Source of the DNA: Streptomyces sp. NBC_01465
GTDB lineage: Bacteria; Actinomycetota; Actinomycetes; Streptomycetales; Streptomycetaceae
Direction: 5' to 3'
NCBI RefSeq assembly: GCF_036227325.1
Contig: NZ_CP109467.1
Coordinates: 6,200,001-6,264,000, forward strand
DNA length: 64,000 nt
The translations under genes were made by a program, and so were the position numbers. Below, one piece after another: positions 42,965 through 52,703 of the stretch (position 1 is its first letter; each line of letters starts with the position of its first letter). The notes beneath the pieces were generated by a model. The model was given only the letters and a program-made list of their open reading frames with translations, did not search any database and had not been told where the DNA came from.

Positions 42965-44470
42965 ATGGGCAACCGCTTCCAGGTGCAGGACCGCTTCGCG
43001 GCCGGCGCGCAGTACATCGCCGGAGAATTGAGGAGCGGCACCTCGGGCCGTCACCACGACGTCGTGAACCCCGCGACCGGCGAGATCGTCTACACCTACG
43101 AGCTGGCCTCGACCGCCGATGTCGACGCCGCCGTGGCCGCCGCCCGCGCCGCCTTCCCCGGCTGGTCGGGTGCAACCCCGGGCGAGCGTTCCGACGCGCT
43201 GCACAGGTTCGCGGCCGTACTCGCCGAGCGCGCCGAGGAGTTCGCCTACGCGGAGTCCCTCCAGTGCGGGAAGCCGGCCAAGCTGACCGCCGAGTTCGAC
43301 GTGCCGGGCACCGTCGACAACACCGCCTTCTTCGCGGGCGCGGCCCGTCACCTCCAGGGCCAGTCCGCGGGCGAGTACAGCGGCGACCACACCTCCTACG
43401 TACGGCGCGAGGCCATCGGCGTCGTCGGTTCCATCGCCCCCTGGAACTACCCGCTCCAGATGGCCGCCTGGAAGATCCTCCCGGCGATCGCCGCGGGCAA
43501 CACCATCGTCCTGAAGCCCGCCGAGATCACCCCGCTGACCTCGCTCCTCTTCGCGCAGGCCGCCACCGAAGCAGGCATCCCGGACGGTGTCGTCAATATC
43601 GTCACCGGCGCGGGCAAGGACGCGGGCGAGCACCTCGTCGCCCACCCCGACGTCGTCATGACCTCCTTCACCGGCTCCACCGCCGTCGGCAAGCGCGTCG
43701 CCGAGATCGCCACCGCGACCGTCAAGCGCATCCACCTGGAGCTCGGCGGCAAGGCCCCGTTCGTCGTCTTCGACGACGCCGACCTGGAGGCCGCCGTCCA
43801 CGGCGCCGTCGCGGGATCGCTGATCAACACCGGCCAGGACTGCACCGCCGCCACCCGCGCCTACGTACAACGCCCGCTCTACGACGCCTTCGTGACCGGC
43901 GTCGCCGAGCTGATGGAGTCCGTCCGCGTCGGCGACCCCTTCGCCCCGGACACCGACCTCGGCCCGCTGATCTCTTATCAGCACCGCGACCGCGTCGCCG
44001 CGATCGTCGAGCGCGCCCGCGCGTACGCCACCGTCGTCACCGGCGGCGAAGCCCCGAAGCGCGACGGCGCCTACTACCTCCCGACCCTCGTCACCGGCGC
44101 CCCCCAGGACAGCGAGATCGTCCAGGCCGAGATCTTCGGCCCCGTCCTCGTGGTCCTCCCCTTCGACACCGACGACGAAGGGATCGCCCTCGCCAACGAC
44201 ACCCCCTACGGCCTCGCCGCCTCCGCCTGGACCGGCAGTGTCTACCGCGCCAACCGCGCCACCCGCGAGATCAAGGCGGGCTGCGTCTGGGTCAACGACC
44301 ACATTCCGATCATCAGCGAGATGCCGCACGGCGGATACAAGGCCAGCGGCTTCGGCAAGGACATGTCCGTGTACTCGTTCGAGGAGTACACACAGGTCAA
44401 GCACGTGATGTACGACAACACCGCGGTCGCCCGCAAGGACTGGCACCGCACGATCTTCGGGGACCGATAG
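42965..44470 (+). CDS. Aminobutyraldehyde-type aldehyde dehydrogenase, first gene of the pot operon
   Basis: 501 residues. IAPWNYPLQMAAWK, VLKPAEITP, Glu259 (LELGGK) and Cys293 (NTGQDCTAATR) are in place. It shares the Cys-loop GQDCTAATR with the ALDH at 18251, so the two are paralogues of the amino-aldehyde group. ATG 42965 has GGAG ~6 nt upstream. potD follows after 18 nt, so it is co-transcribed with polyamine uptake. It probably oxidises (gamma-glutamyl-)aminobutyraldehyde. Confidence 0.88.
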   Translation: MGNRFQVQDRFAAGAQYIAGELRSGTSGRHHDVVNPATGEIVYTYELASTADVDAAVAAARAAFPGWSGATPGERSDALHRFAAVLAERAEEFAYAESLQCGKPAKLTAEFDVPGTVDNTAFFAGAARHLQGQSAGEYSGDHTSYVRREAIGVVGSIAPWNYPLQMAAWKILPAIAAGNTIVLKPAEITPLTSLLFAQAATEAGIPDGVVNIVTGAGKDAGEHLVAHPDVVMTSFTGSTAVGKRVAEIATATVKRIHLELGGKAPFVVFDDADLEAAVHGAVAGSLINTGQDCTAATRAYVQRPLYDAFVTGVAELMESVRVGDPFAPDTDLGPLISYQHRDRVAAIVERARAYATVVTGGEAPKRDGAYYLPTLVTGAPQDSEIVQAEIFGPVLVVLPFDTDDEGIALANDTPYGLAASAWTGSVYRANRATREIKAGCVWVNDHIPIISEMPHGGYKASGFGKDMSVYSFEEYTQVKHVMYDNTAVARKDWHRTIFGDR

Positions 44471-44488
44471 AGGAAGGGCAGACAGCCC

Positions 44489-45739
44489 ATGGAGCAGTAC
44501 GAGACCGAGCGTCTCTCCCCGGCCCAACTGGCCGCCATGCAGCGCAGTCTGCGCAGCGGCCGGGGCGCCCTCACCCGCCGTTCGCTGCTGCGCGCCTCCG
44601 GCGCCGGCGCCCTGGCCGTCGGCGGAATGGCAGCCCTGAGCGGCTGCGGCATTCCCGCCGCCGCACGGGACAACGGCACCGCCAAGGCCTCCGACGACCA
44701 CTCGGCCCAGGAGAAGGTGATCAACTTCTCCAACTGGACCGAGTACATGGACGTCAGCGACGACGAGAAGCACCGCCCGACCCTGGAGGCGTTCACGAAG
44801 CGCACCGGGATCAAGGTCAAGTACACCGAGGACATCAACGACAACGTCGAGTTCTTCGGCAAGGTCAAGCCGATGCTCGCCGCAGGCCAGGACACCGGCC
44901 GCGACCTGATGGTCCTCACCGACTGGCTGGCCGCCCGCATGATCCGCCTCGGCTGGGTCCAGAGACTGGACCCGTCGCACCTCCCGCATGCGTACGCCAA
45001 CCTCTCGGCCCAGTTCCGTTCCCCCGACTGGGACCCGGGCCGCGCCTACTCCTACCCCTGGACCGGCATTCCCACCGTCATCGCGTACAACGTGAAGGCG
45101 ACCGGCGGGAAGAAGGTCGACTCCATCTCGCAGATGCTGGACGACCCCGCGCTCAAGGGCCGCGTCGGCTTCCTCACCGAGATGCGCGACTCGGTCGGTA
45201 TGACCCTGCTCGACATGGGCAAGGACCCCGCCACCTTCACCGACGACGACTTCAACGGTGCGATAGCCCGCCTGCAGAAGGGCGTCGACTCCAAGCAGAT
45301 ACGCCGCTTCACGGGCAACGACTACACCTCCGACCTCGACAAGGGCGACCTCGCCGCCTGTGTCGCCTGGGCCGGCGACCTCATCCAGCTGCAGGCCGAC
45401 AACAAGGACATCAGGTTCGCGATCCCGAAGGCCGGTTACCTCACCTCCTCGGACAACCTGCTCGTCCCCGCGAAGGCACGCCACCAGCGCAACGCCGAGC
45501 GGCTGATCGACTACTACTACGAGCCGAAGGTCGCCGCCCAGCTCGCCGCGTACATCAACTACGTCTGCCCCGTCGACGGTGTGCACGACGAACTCGCCAA
45601 GATCGACCCGGCTCTGGCGTCCAACACGCTGATCCTCCCGGACAAGGCCATGGCAGCGAAGTCGCACGCTTTCCGCTCGCTCACGAGCAAGGAAGAGACG
45701 GCGTACGAAGAGAAGTTCGCCAAGCTCATCGGCGTCTGA
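44489..45739 (+). CDS. potD: Spermidine/putrescine ABC transporter substrate-binding lipoprotein
   Basis: 416 residues. A 25-residue cytosolic lead, TRRSLLRAS twin-arginine-like signal and lipobox LSGC (Cys ~52), then the PotD body (VINFSNWTEYMDVSD, YTEDINDNVEFFGKV, RRFTGNDYTSDLDKG, DLIQLQADNKDIRF). Close paralogue of the orphan at 22326. It delivers polyamine to PotBC. Lies in ALDH-potD-potA-potB-potC-oxidase order. Confidence 0.9.
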   Translation: MEQYETERLSPAQLAAMQRSLRSGRGALTRRSLLRASGAGALAVGGMAALSGCGIPAAARDNGTAKASDDHSAQEKVINFSNWTEYMDVSDDEKHRPTLEAFTKRTGIKVKYTEDINDNVEFFGKVKPMLAAGQDTGRDLMVLTDWLAARMIRLGWVQRLDPSHLPHAYANLSAQFRSPDWDPGRAYSYPWTGIPTVIAYNVKATGGKKVDSISQMLDDPALKGRVGFLTEMRDSVGMTLLDMGKDPATFTDDDFNGAIARLQKGVDSKQIRRFTGNDYTSDLDKGDLAACVAWAGDLIQLQADNKDIRFAIPKAGYLTSSDNLLVPAKARHQRNAERLIDYYYEPKVAAQLAAYINYVCPVDGVHDELAKIDPALASNTLILPDKAMAAKSHAFRSLTSKEETAYEEKFAKLIGV

Positions 45740-45788
45740 GCCTCCTCCCTCCCTCTTCCCCCTCCTCAAGACTCCGGGATCGCAACCC

Positions 45789-46925
45789 ATGACAGAGACC
45801 TCAGGCGGCGACGTCCGCCTCACCGGCATCAGCAAGACCTACGGCTCCTTCACCGCCGTGCACCCCCTCGAACTCACCGTCCCGCAGGGCTCGTTCTTCG
45901 CCCTGCTCGGCGCCTCGGGCTGCGGCAAGACCACCACGCTGCGGATGATCGCCGGCCTGGAGGACCCGACCACCGGCACGGTCTTCCTCGGCGACAAGGA
46001 CGTCACCGACCTGCCCCCGTACAAGCGGCCCGTCAACACCGTCTTCCAGTCCTACGCGCTCTTCCCGCACCTGAACGTCACCGAGAACATCGCCTTCGGC
46101 CTGCGCCGCCGCGGCATCAAGTCGGTGAAGAAGCAGGTCGACGACATGCTGGAGCTCGTCCAGCTCGGCGACTTCGCGCACCGCAAGCCGCACCAGCTCT
46201 CCGGCGGCCAGCAGCAGCGCGTCGCCGTCGCCCGCGCGCTCATCAACCACCCGCAGGTCCTGCTCCTCGACGAGCCGCTCGGTGCGCTCGACCTCAAGCT
46301 GCGCCGTCAGATGCAGCTGGAGCTCAAGCGCATCCAGACCGAGGTCGGCATCACCTTCATCCATGTCACCCACGACCAGGAGGAGGCCATGACCATGGCC
46401 GACACGGTCGCGGTGATGAACGGCGGCCGCGTCGAGCAGCTGGGCGCACCCGCCGATCTGTACGAGAACCCGAACACCACCTTCGTCGCCAACTTCCTCG
46501 GCACCTCCAACCTCATCGAGGCCGAGGTCGTCGAGGCGGGATCCGACATCACGGTGGCGGCCTCCGGGGCCAAGCTGCACCTGCCCGCCAACCGATGTTC
46601 GGCGCAGACTTCAAGCGGCGGCAAGCTCCTCGTCGGCGTACGCCCCGAGAAGATCTCCCTCGCGCACGCGGACGACGCGGACGAGATACCCGACGGCCGC
46701 AACCGCATCACCGGCCGTATCGCCGACTCCAGCTTCATCGGCGTCTCCACGCAGTTCGTCATCGACAGCCCGGTCTGCCCCGAGCTGGAGGTGTACGTAC
46801 AGAACATCGAGCGCGACTCCCGCCTGACCCCCGGCGCCGAGGTCGTCCTGCACTGGAACCCCGAGCACACCTTCGGTCTCGACGCGGCCCAGGACATCGA
46901 CGCGGGGACGGAGGAGGCGGCGTGA
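45789..46925 (+). CDS. potA: Spermidine/putrescine ABC transporter ATP-binding protein
   Basis: 378 residues. Walker [10 protein letters not shown], signature [15 protein letters not shown], Walker [13 protein letters not shown] and H-loop [12 protein letters not shown] are intact; the C-terminal ~120 residues form a TOBE domain ([13 protein letters not shown]). 49 nt separate it from potD. The stop overlaps the potB GTG by 4 nt. Confidence 0.93.
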   Translation: MTETSGGDVRLTGISKTYGSFTAVHPLELTVPQGSFFALLGASGCGKTTTLRMIAGLEDPTTGTVFLGDKDVTDLPPYKRPVNTVFQSYALFPHLNVTENIAFGLRRRGIKSVKKQVDDMLELVQLGDFAHRKPHQLSGGQQQRVAVARALINHPQVLLLDEPLGALDLKLRRQMQLELKRIQTEVGITFIHVTHDQEEAMTMADTVAVMNGGRVEQLGAPADLYENPNTTFVANFLGTSNLIEAEVVEAGSDITVAASGAKLHLPANRCSAQTSSGGKLLVGVRPEKISLAHADDADEIPDGRNRITGRIADSSFIGVSTQFVIDSPVCPELEVYVQNIERDSRLTPGAEVVLHWNPEHTFGLDAAQDIDAGTEEAA

Positions 46926-47848
46926 CGACGCTCACGGAGACACCTCCCGCCGCCCCCGCCGAACTCCCGGTCCGCAAGCCCCTGTTGCGCCGCAAGCTCG
47001 TCCCGTACTGGCTGCTGCTGCCCGGCATCGTCTGGCTGCTGATCTTCTTCGCGCTGCCGATGGTCTACCAGGCGTCGACGTCCGTGCAGACCGGCTCCCT
47101 GGAGAAGGGCTTCGAGGTCACCTGGCACTTCCAGACGTACTGGGACGCCTTCCAGGAGTACTACCCGCAGTTCATCCGCTCCCTGCTCTACGCGGGAACG
47201 GCCACGGTCCTCTGTCTGATCCTGGGCTACCCGCTCGCGTATCTGATCGCCTTCAAGGCGGGCCGCTGGCGCAACGTGGTGCTGATCCTGGTCATCGCGC
47301 CGTTCTTCACGAGCTTCCTGATCCGCACCCTCGCCTGGAAGACGATCCTCGCCGACGGCGGCCCGGTGGTGCACGTCCTCAACACGCTGCACATCCTGGA
47401 CGTCACCAGCTGGCTCGGCTGGACGGAGGGAAGCCGCGTCCTGGCCACACCCATGGCGGTGGTCTGCGGCCTCACGTACAACTTCCTGCCCTTCATGATC
47501 CTGCCGCTCTACACCTCGCTGGAGCGCATCGACGGGCGCCTCCACGAGGCGGCAGGCGACCTGTACGCCACCCCCGCGACCACCTTCCGCAAGGTGACCT
47601 TCCCGCTCTCCATGCCGGGTGTCGTCTCCGGGACGCTCCTCACCTTCATCCCGGCGAGCGGCGACTACGTCAACGCCGAACTGCTCGGCTCCACCGACCA
47701 GAAGATGGTCGGCAACGTCATCCAGTCGCAGTTCCTGCGCGTACTGGACTACCCGACGGCCGCAGCCCTCTCCTTCATCCTCATGGCGATCGTGCTGGCC
47801 ATGGTCACCGTCTACATCCGCCGCGCCGGAACGGAGGACCTGGTCTGA
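46922..47848 (+). CDS. potB: Spermidine/putrescine ABC transporter permease
   Basis: 308 residues, six membrane segments starting with YWLLLPGIVWLLIFFALP; EAA loop LHEAAGDLYATPATTFRKVT. GTG 46922 lies in a GTGA overlap with potA; the frame upstream of it belongs to potA. The stop overlaps the potC ATG. Confidence 0.92.
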   Translation: MTTLTETPPAAPAELPVRKPLLRRKLVPYWLLLPGIVWLLIFFALPMVYQASTSVQTGSLEKGFEVTWHFQTYWDAFQEYYPQFIRSLLYAGTATVLCLILGYPLAYLIAFKAGRWRNVVLILVIAPFFTSFLIRTLAWKTILADGGPVVHVLNTLHILDVTSWLGWTEGSRVLATPMAVVCGLTYNFLPFMILPLYTSLERIDGRLHEAAGDLYATPATTFRKVTFPLSMPGVVSGTLLTFIPASGDYVNAELLGSTDQKMVGNVIQSQFLRVLDYPTAAALSFILMAIVLAMVTVYIRRAGTEDLV

Positions 47849-48645
47849 TGCGCTGGCTCCGACGCAATCTCATCACCATCGCGGGCCTGATCACGCTCGC
47901 GTATCTCATCCTGCCGAACATCGTCGTGATGGTGTTCTCCTTCAACAAGCCGAAGGGGCGCTTCAACTACGCCTGGCAGAAGGGCTCGCTCGACGCCTGG
48001 AAGGACCCCTGCGGCGTCGCCGACATGTGCGGTTCGCTGTCTCTTTCCCTGCAGATCGCGGCCTGGGCGACCTTGGGCGCAACCGTGCTCGGCACGATGA
48101 TCGCCTTCGCGCTGGTCCGCTACCGCTTCCGGGCGCGCGGCGCGATCAACTCGCTGATCTTCCTGCCGATGGCGATGCCCGAGGTCGTCATGGCGGCCTC
48201 CCTCCTCACGCTCTTCCTCAACATGGGCGCGAAGCTCGGCTTCTGGACGATCCTCATCGCGCACATCATGTTCTGCCTCAGCTTCGTGGTGACGGCGGTC
48301 AAGGCACGCGTGATGTCGATGGACCCGCGCCTGGAGGAGGCGGCCCGCGACCTGTACGCGGGTCCGGTCCAGACGTTCGTACGGGTCACGCTCCCCATCG
48401 CCGCCCCCGGAATCGCCGCAGGTGCGCTGCTCTCCTTCGCGCTCTCCTTCGACGACTTCATCATCACCAACTTCAACGCCGGCTCGACGGTGACCTTCCC
48501 CATGTTCGTCTGGGGATCGGCACAGCGCGGCACGCCGGTGCAGATCAACGTCATCGGCACGGCGATGTTCATCATTGCCGTACTGGTGGTCCTCGCCGCG
48601 CAGCTGCTCAGCAACAGCCGGCAGAAGAACAGCGCAAAACCCTAA
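47848..48645 (+). CDS. potC: Spermidine/putrescine ABC transporter permease
   Basis: 265 residues, six membrane segments; LPNIVVMVFSFNKPKGRFNY near the N-terminus and EAA loop LEEAARDLYAGPVQTFVRVT are typical of PotC. ATG overlaps the potB stop (TGATG). The last ABC gene of the operon. Confidence 0.92.
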   Translation: MRWLRRNLITIAGLITLAYLILPNIVVMVFSFNKPKGRFNYAWQKGSLDAWKDPCGVADMCGSLSLSLQIAAWATLGATVLGTMIAFALVRYRFRARGAINSLIFLPMAMPEVVMAASLLTLFLNMGAKLGFWTILIAHIMFCLSFVVTAVKARVMSMDPRLEEAARDLYAGPVQTFVRVTLPIAAPGIAAGALLSFALSFDDFIITNFNAGSTVTFPMFVWGSAQRGTPVQINVIGTAMFIIAVLVVLAAQLLSNSRQKNSAKP

Positions 48646-48669
48646 AGTTCCCTGAGGGAGTTGGAAGAC

Positions 48670-50088
48670 ATGGCCCCAGCCGCCATGCGCACGTCCGCCG
48701 CACGATCCCTTTCCGAGGCCCGCCCGGTCTCCTTCTGGCTGGAGGACCCGGGAAAGCCCGCCACCCTCCCCGCCCTCACGGGCGACGAGACCTGCGACCT
48801 CCTCGTCATCGGCGGCGGCTACAGCGGACTGTGGACCGCGCTCCTCGCCAAGGAGCGCGACCCGCAGCGGGACGTCGTCCTGATCGAGGGCCACGAGGTG
48901 GGCTGGGCCGCCTCGGGCCGCAACGGCGGATTCTGCGCCGCGTCCCTCACCCACGGCCTGGCCAACGGCATCGCCCGCTGGCCGGGCGAGATCCAGAAGC
49001 TGGAACAGCTGGGCGAGCAGAACCTCGACGCGATCGAGGAGACGGTCGCCCGGTACGGCATCGACTGCGACTTCGAGCGCACCGGCGAGATCGACGTGGC
49101 GACTCAGCCGCACCAGGTCGAGGAGCTCCGTGAGTTCCACTCGGAGATCTCCGAACTGGGCTTCACAGGGCTCGAGTTCCTCGACCGGGACCAGGTCCGC
49201 AAGGAGGTCGACTCCCCGACCTTCCTCGGCGGCCTCCACGACCCGCGCGGCGTCGCGATGCTCCACCCCGCCAAGCTGGCGTGGGGCCTGAAGCGGGCGT
49301 GCCTGGATCTGGGCGTACGGATCTACGAGCGCACCCGGGGCCTGGACCTGGTGGGCGCGGGCGCGGGGATGGCGGTCCGTACCCCGTACGGCAGGATCCG
49401 CGCGCGCCATGTCGCGCTGGGCACGAACATCTTCCCGTCGCTGGTCAAGCGGGTCCGTCCGTACACCGTGCCGGTCTACGACTACGCGCTGATGACCGAG
49501 CCCCTCAGCGCGGACCAACTGGCCTCCATCGGCTGGAAGAACCGCCAGGGGCTGGGCGACAGCGCCAACCAGTTCCACTACTTCCGCATCACCGCGGACA
49601 ACCGGATCCTCTGGGGCGGCTACGACGCGATCTACCCCTACGGGGGCCGGATGAGCGCCGACCTGGACCACGGCCCGGCGACGTATCTGAAGCTGGCGGA
49701 GCACTTCTTCACCGCCTTCCCGCAGCTGGCGGGCGTCAACTTCAGCCACGCCTGGGGCGGGGCGATCGACACCTGCTCGCGCTTCTCGGCGTTCTTCGGG
49801 ACGGCGCACGGCGGGAAGGTCTCCTACGCGGCCGGGTACACGGGCCTGGGCGTGGGCGCGACGCGCTTCGGTGCGGACGTGATGCTGGATCTGCTCTCCG
49901 GTGTACGGACCGAGCGCACCGCCCTGGAGATGGTGCGCACCAAGCCGCTGCCGTTCCCGCCGGAGCCCTTCGCCTGGGCGGGGATCGGCCTCACGAAGTG
50001 GTCCCTGGCCAGGTCGGACGCGCAGGGCGGCCGGCGCAATCTGTGGCTGAAGGCCATGGACAAGGTGGGACTCGGCTTCGACTCCTGA
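48670..50088 (+). CDS. FAD-dependent oxidoreductase, gamma-glutamyl-putrescine oxidase (PuuB)-like
   Basis: 472 residues. DAO-fold FAD motif LLVIGGGYSGLWTALLAKE and the FAD-contact GWAASGRNGGFC, then HPAKLAWGLKRAC, and the C-terminal YAAGYTGLGVGATRFG. This matches PuuB/OrdL-type amine oxidases. It would oxidise (gamma-glutamyl-)putrescine to the aminoaldehyde used by the ALDH at the head of the operon. ATG 48670 follows GAGGGAG; 24 nt from the potC stop. A strong terminator ends the operon. Confidence 0.87.
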   Translation: MAPAAMRTSAARSLSEARPVSFWLEDPGKPATLPALTGDETCDLLVIGGGYSGLWTALLAKERDPQRDVVLIEGHEVGWAASGRNGGFCAASLTHGLANGIARWPGEIQKLEQLGEQNLDAIEETVARYGIDCDFERTGEIDVATQPHQVEELREFHSEISELGFTGLEFLDRDQVRKEVDSPTFLGGLHDPRGVAMLHPAKLAWGLKRACLDLGVRIYERTRGLDLVGAGAGMAVRTPYGRIRARHVALGTNIFPSLVKRVRPYTVPVYDYALMTEPLSADQLASIGWKNRQGLGDSANQFHYFRITADNRILWGGYDAIYPYGGRMSADLDHGPATYLKLAEHFFTAFPQLAGVNFSHAWGGAIDTCSRFSAFFGTAHGGKVSYAAGYTGLGVGATRFGADVMLDLLSGVRTERTALEMVRTKPLPFPPEPFAWAGIGLTKWSLARSDAQGGRRNLWLKAMDKVGLGFDS

Positions 50089-50091
50089 TCT

Positions 50092-50119
50092 TGCGCCCCC
50101 GGCTCGCGCCGGGGGCGCA
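50092..50119 (+). terminator. Terminator of the pot operon
   Basis: TGCGCCCCCGGC (50092-50103) and GCCGGGGGCGCA (50108-50119) make a perfect 12-bp stem with a TCGC loop, 4 nt past the oxidoreductase stop. Confidence 0.9.
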
Positions 50120-50252
50120 CAACCACTGATCATGGTGTGACCCACTTCACTACCAACAAGTAGCCAAACCCGCGTCATAGTTCACGGCCACCTCGCTCTC
50201 ACCCAGTGCACGCACCGTTTTCGCGTACACGGACTGGATGGAGGGCCGAGCG

Positions 50253-50729
50253 ATGAGTGGCTCGGAGACAAAGACCGCGGTGGAGTGGCTGGCTTCGGTG
50301 GCACCGGATCCGGACGCCTGCCGATGGGAATGGGAGCGCAACCCGCACGGGGTCGCTCTCCTTCCCGCCGGCAGGCTCTGGGACGTACTGATCCTCCCCG
50401 GCGAACTGGGCTATCCGACCCTGGACGTCCTCACCCGGCTGATCGACCGGCCCGGCCCTGTCCTGGCCGACTTCGGCGACTCCCGGATGGGCTTCTTCGT
50501 ACCGCCGGGGACGGCCGCGCGCTGGGTCGGCACGGGGGTGCGGGGGGCGGGCCGCGGGACCTGGATCGTGGTCCCGTATCCGGGGCGCGCGACGGGCGGG
50601 GTGCGCTGGCTGGTGCTCCCCGACGGCAACGGCACGCTGACCGATCCCGCGCTCCTGGAGCTCGCGATGCACGAGGCGGCGTCCCAAATCGCCAGGAATG
50701 ACGGGGGTGGTGGGGGCGGCGGAGGGTGA
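50253..50729 (+). CDS. Small protein of unknown function with polyglycine tail
   Basis: 158 residues, no signal or membrane segment. I do not recognise a family with confidence. It has WLASVAPDPDACRWEWERNP, LLPAGRLWDVLILPGELGYP and a long alternating hydrophobic/Gly pattern that suggests an alpha/beta or beta-rich fold; a loose similarity to Streptomyces prim-pol-like small proteins is possible. The last eight residues are glycine, encoded by the G-rich arm of a terminator hairpin. GGAGGG (50240-50245) lies 7 nt before ATG 50253. Confidence 0.6.
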   Translation: MSGSETKTAVEWLASVAPDPDACRWEWERNPHGVALLPAGRLWDVLILPGELGYPTLDVLTRLIDRPGPVLADFGDSRMGFFVPPGTAARWVGTGVRGAGRGTWIVVPYPGRATGGVRWLVLPDGNGTLTDPALLELAMHEAASQIARNDGGGGGGGG

Positions 50730-50738
50730 TGCTCCGCC
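50718..50738 (+). terminator. Hairpin overlapping the stop codon
   Basis: GGCGGAG (50718-50724) and CTCCGCC (50732-50738) form a 7-bp stem with a 7-nt loop that contains the TGA stop. It is only 7 nt upstream of the chitinase -35 hexamer. Confidence 0.6.
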
Positions 50739-50745
50739 AGAGGTC

Positions 50746-50774
50746 TTGACAACAGGATTGGTCTGGACCAAATT
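50746..50774 (+). promoter_or_regulatory. Chitinase promoter with DasR-like (dre) operator
   Basis: TTGACA at 50746-50751 is a consensus -35; 17 nt on, CAAATT (50769-50774) is a candidate -10. Between and over them TTGGTCTGGACCAA (50758-50771) pairs at six of seven positions and differs by one base from TGGTCTAGACCA, the core of the DasR responsive element. A repressor there would cover the promoter. Confidence 0.8.
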
Positions 50775-50819
50775 GTGGCGCGCTCCACCACATCAATCCC
50801 GCCACGTCCGGAGGCAGTT

Positions 50820-52616
50820 GTGGATCGTCGAAGACTTCTGGCTGTGCTCGCCTCGGCCTCCCTGGCCGCAAGCGGAATCGTTGTTCTGACGCAGACGGCG
50901 CAGGCCGCGGATGCGGATCAGTTGCGTAACGGAGGGTTCGAGGCCGGCCTGGACGGCTGGAGCTGTACGAACGGATCCGCGGTGAACTCGCCCGTCCGCA
51001 GCGGCACTTCGGCGCTCAGGGCGACACCCGCGGGCAGCGACTACGCCCAGTGCGCGCAGACCGTCGCGGTCCAGCCCAACTCGAAGTACACGCTGAGCGG
51101 CTGGGTGCAGGGGAGCTACGTCTACCTCGGCGCGACCGGGACGGGGACGACGGACGTGTCGACCTGGACGCAGTCGGCGACCGGCTGGCAGCAGCTGACC
51201 ACGAGCTTCACGACGGGCGCCTCGACGACGTCGGTACAGGTCTACACCCATGGCTGGTACGGAACCGCCGCGTACAGCGCCGACGACCTCACCCTGGTCG
51301 GCCCCGGCGGCGCACCCGCGCAGATACCGGCGGCGCCGACGGGCCTGAGGGCGGGCACGGTCACCTCCACGACGGTGGACCTCTCGTGGGGCGCGGCGAG
51401 CGGCGCGACGTCGTACGCGATCTACCGCAACGGCACCAAGGTCTCGACGGTGACGGGCACTTCGGCCACGGTGAGCGGCCTGACGGCCTCGACGGCGTAC
51501 AGCTTCCAGGTGACGGCGTCCAACGCGGCGGGCGAGTCCCCGAAGTCGGTGACGGTCACCGCCACCACAACGGCGGGCGGCGGCACGGGAACAGGAACGC
51601 TCCCCGCGCACGCCCTGGTCGGCTACCTCCACTCCAGCTTCGCGAACGGCTCCGGCTACACGCGCATGGCCGACGTACCCGACTCCTGGGACGTGATCGA
51701 CCTGGCCTTCGGCGAGCCGACCTCGGTGACGTCGGGCGACATCCGCTTCAGCCTCTGCCCGGTGAGCGAGTGCCCGACGGTGGAGTCGCTCGCGGACTTC
51801 AAGGCGGCGATCAAGGCGAAGCAGGCGGCGGGCAAGAAGGTCCTGATCTCGATAGGCGGCCAGAACGGCCAGGTCCAGCTGACGACAACGGCGGCCAGGG
51901 ACACCTTCGTGTCGTCCGTCTCGAAAATCATCGACGACTACGGCCTGGACGGCCTGGACATCGACTTCGAGGGCCACTCGCTCTCGCTCAACACGGGCGA
52001 CACGGACTTCCGGAACCCGACCACCCCGGTGGTGGTGAATCTGATCGCGGCGCTGAAGACCCTGAAGGCGAAGTACGGCTCGAAGTTCGTGCTGACGATG
52101 GCCCCCGAGACGTTCTTCGTCCAACTCGGCTACCAGTACTACGGATCGGGCCCCTGGGGCGGCCAGGACCCGCGCGCGGGCGCGTACCTCCCGGTGATCA
52201 ACGCCCTGCGCGATGACCTCACCCTGCTCCACGTCCAGGACTACAACTCGGGCTCGATCATGGGCCTGGACAACCAGTACCACTCGATGGGCGGCGCCGA
52301 CTTCCACATTGCGATGACGGACATGCTGCTGACGGGCTTCCCGGTGGCGGGCGACACGACGAAGGTCTTCCAGCCGCTGCGCCCGGACCAGGTGGCGATA
52401 GGCCTCCCGGCGTCGACGAACGCGGGCAACGGCTACACGTCGCCGGCGGAGGTCACGAAGACCCTGGACTGCCTGACGAAGAAGACGAACTGCGGGACGT
52501 ACACCACGCACGGGACGTGGCCCGCGCTGCGCGGCCTGATGACGTGGTCGATCAACTGGGACCGCTTCAACAACCAGGAGTTCTCGAAGAACTTCGACGC
52601 GTACAACTGGAGCTAG
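50820..52616 (+). CDS. Secreted family 18 chitinase with CBM and Fn3 modules
   Basis: 598 residues. Signal with DRRRLLAVLA (cleavage ~35 at AQAA), a carbohydrate-binding beta-sandwich (~40-165, LRNGGFEAGLDGWSC), a Fn3 domain (~170-260), a Thr/Gly linker, and a GH18 barrel with DGLDIDFE (377-384; Glu384 is the acid/base). It hydrolyses chitin outside the cell. GTG 50820 is set by GGAGG (50810-50814); the in-frame GTG 50775 lies in the promoter. A dre-like operator predicts induction when amino sugars relieve DasR. Confidence 0.93.
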   Translation: MDRRRLLAVLASASLAASGIVVLTQTAQAADADQLRNGGFEAGLDGWSCTNGSAVNSPVRSGTSALRATPAGSDYAQCAQTVAVQPNSKYTLSGWVQGSYVYLGATGTGTTDVSTWTQSATGWQQLTTSFTTGASTTSVQVYTHGWYGTAAYSADDLTLVGPGGAPAQIPAAPTGLRAGTVTSTTVDLSWGAASGATSYAIYRNGTKVSTVTGTSATVSGLTASTAYSFQVTASNAAGESPKSVTVTATTTAGGGTGTGTLPAHALVGYLHSSFANGSGYTRMADVPDSWDVIDLAFGEPTSVTSGDIRFSLCPVSECPTVESLADFKAAIKAKQAAGKKVLISIGGQNGQVQLTTTAARDTFVSSVSKIIDDYGLDGLDIDFEGHSLSLNTGDTDFRNPTTPVVVNLIAALKTLKAKYGSKFVLTMAPETFFVQLGYQYYGSGPWGGQDPRAGAYLPVINALRDDLTLLHVQDYNSGSIMGLDNQYHSMGGADFHIAMTDMLLTGFPVAGDTTKVFQPLRPDQVAIGLPASTNAGNGYTSPAEVTKTLDCLTKKTNCGTYTTHGTWPALRGLMTWSINWDRFNNQEFSKNFDAYNWS

Positions 52617-52634
52617 CCCCCTGTTCCGACGTCC

Positions 52635-52667
52635 GCAGCGCCCCGGTGTCACATACCGGGGCGCTGC
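52635..52667 (+). terminator. Chitinase terminator
   Basis: GCAGCGCCCCGGT (52635-52647) and ACCGGGGCGCTGC (52655-52667) form a perfect 13-bp stem with a 7-nt loop, 18 nt after the chitinase stop. Confidence 0.9.
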
Positions 52668-52703
52668 TTCGTCATATCCACGACCGAGGAAAGGGTGGGC
52701 ACC

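Noticed and set aside
42926..45835. Long minus-strand open frame opposite the ALDH and potD genes
   Set aside because: Same shadow effect; no motifs, no start signal, and the plus strand carries complete enzyme families.
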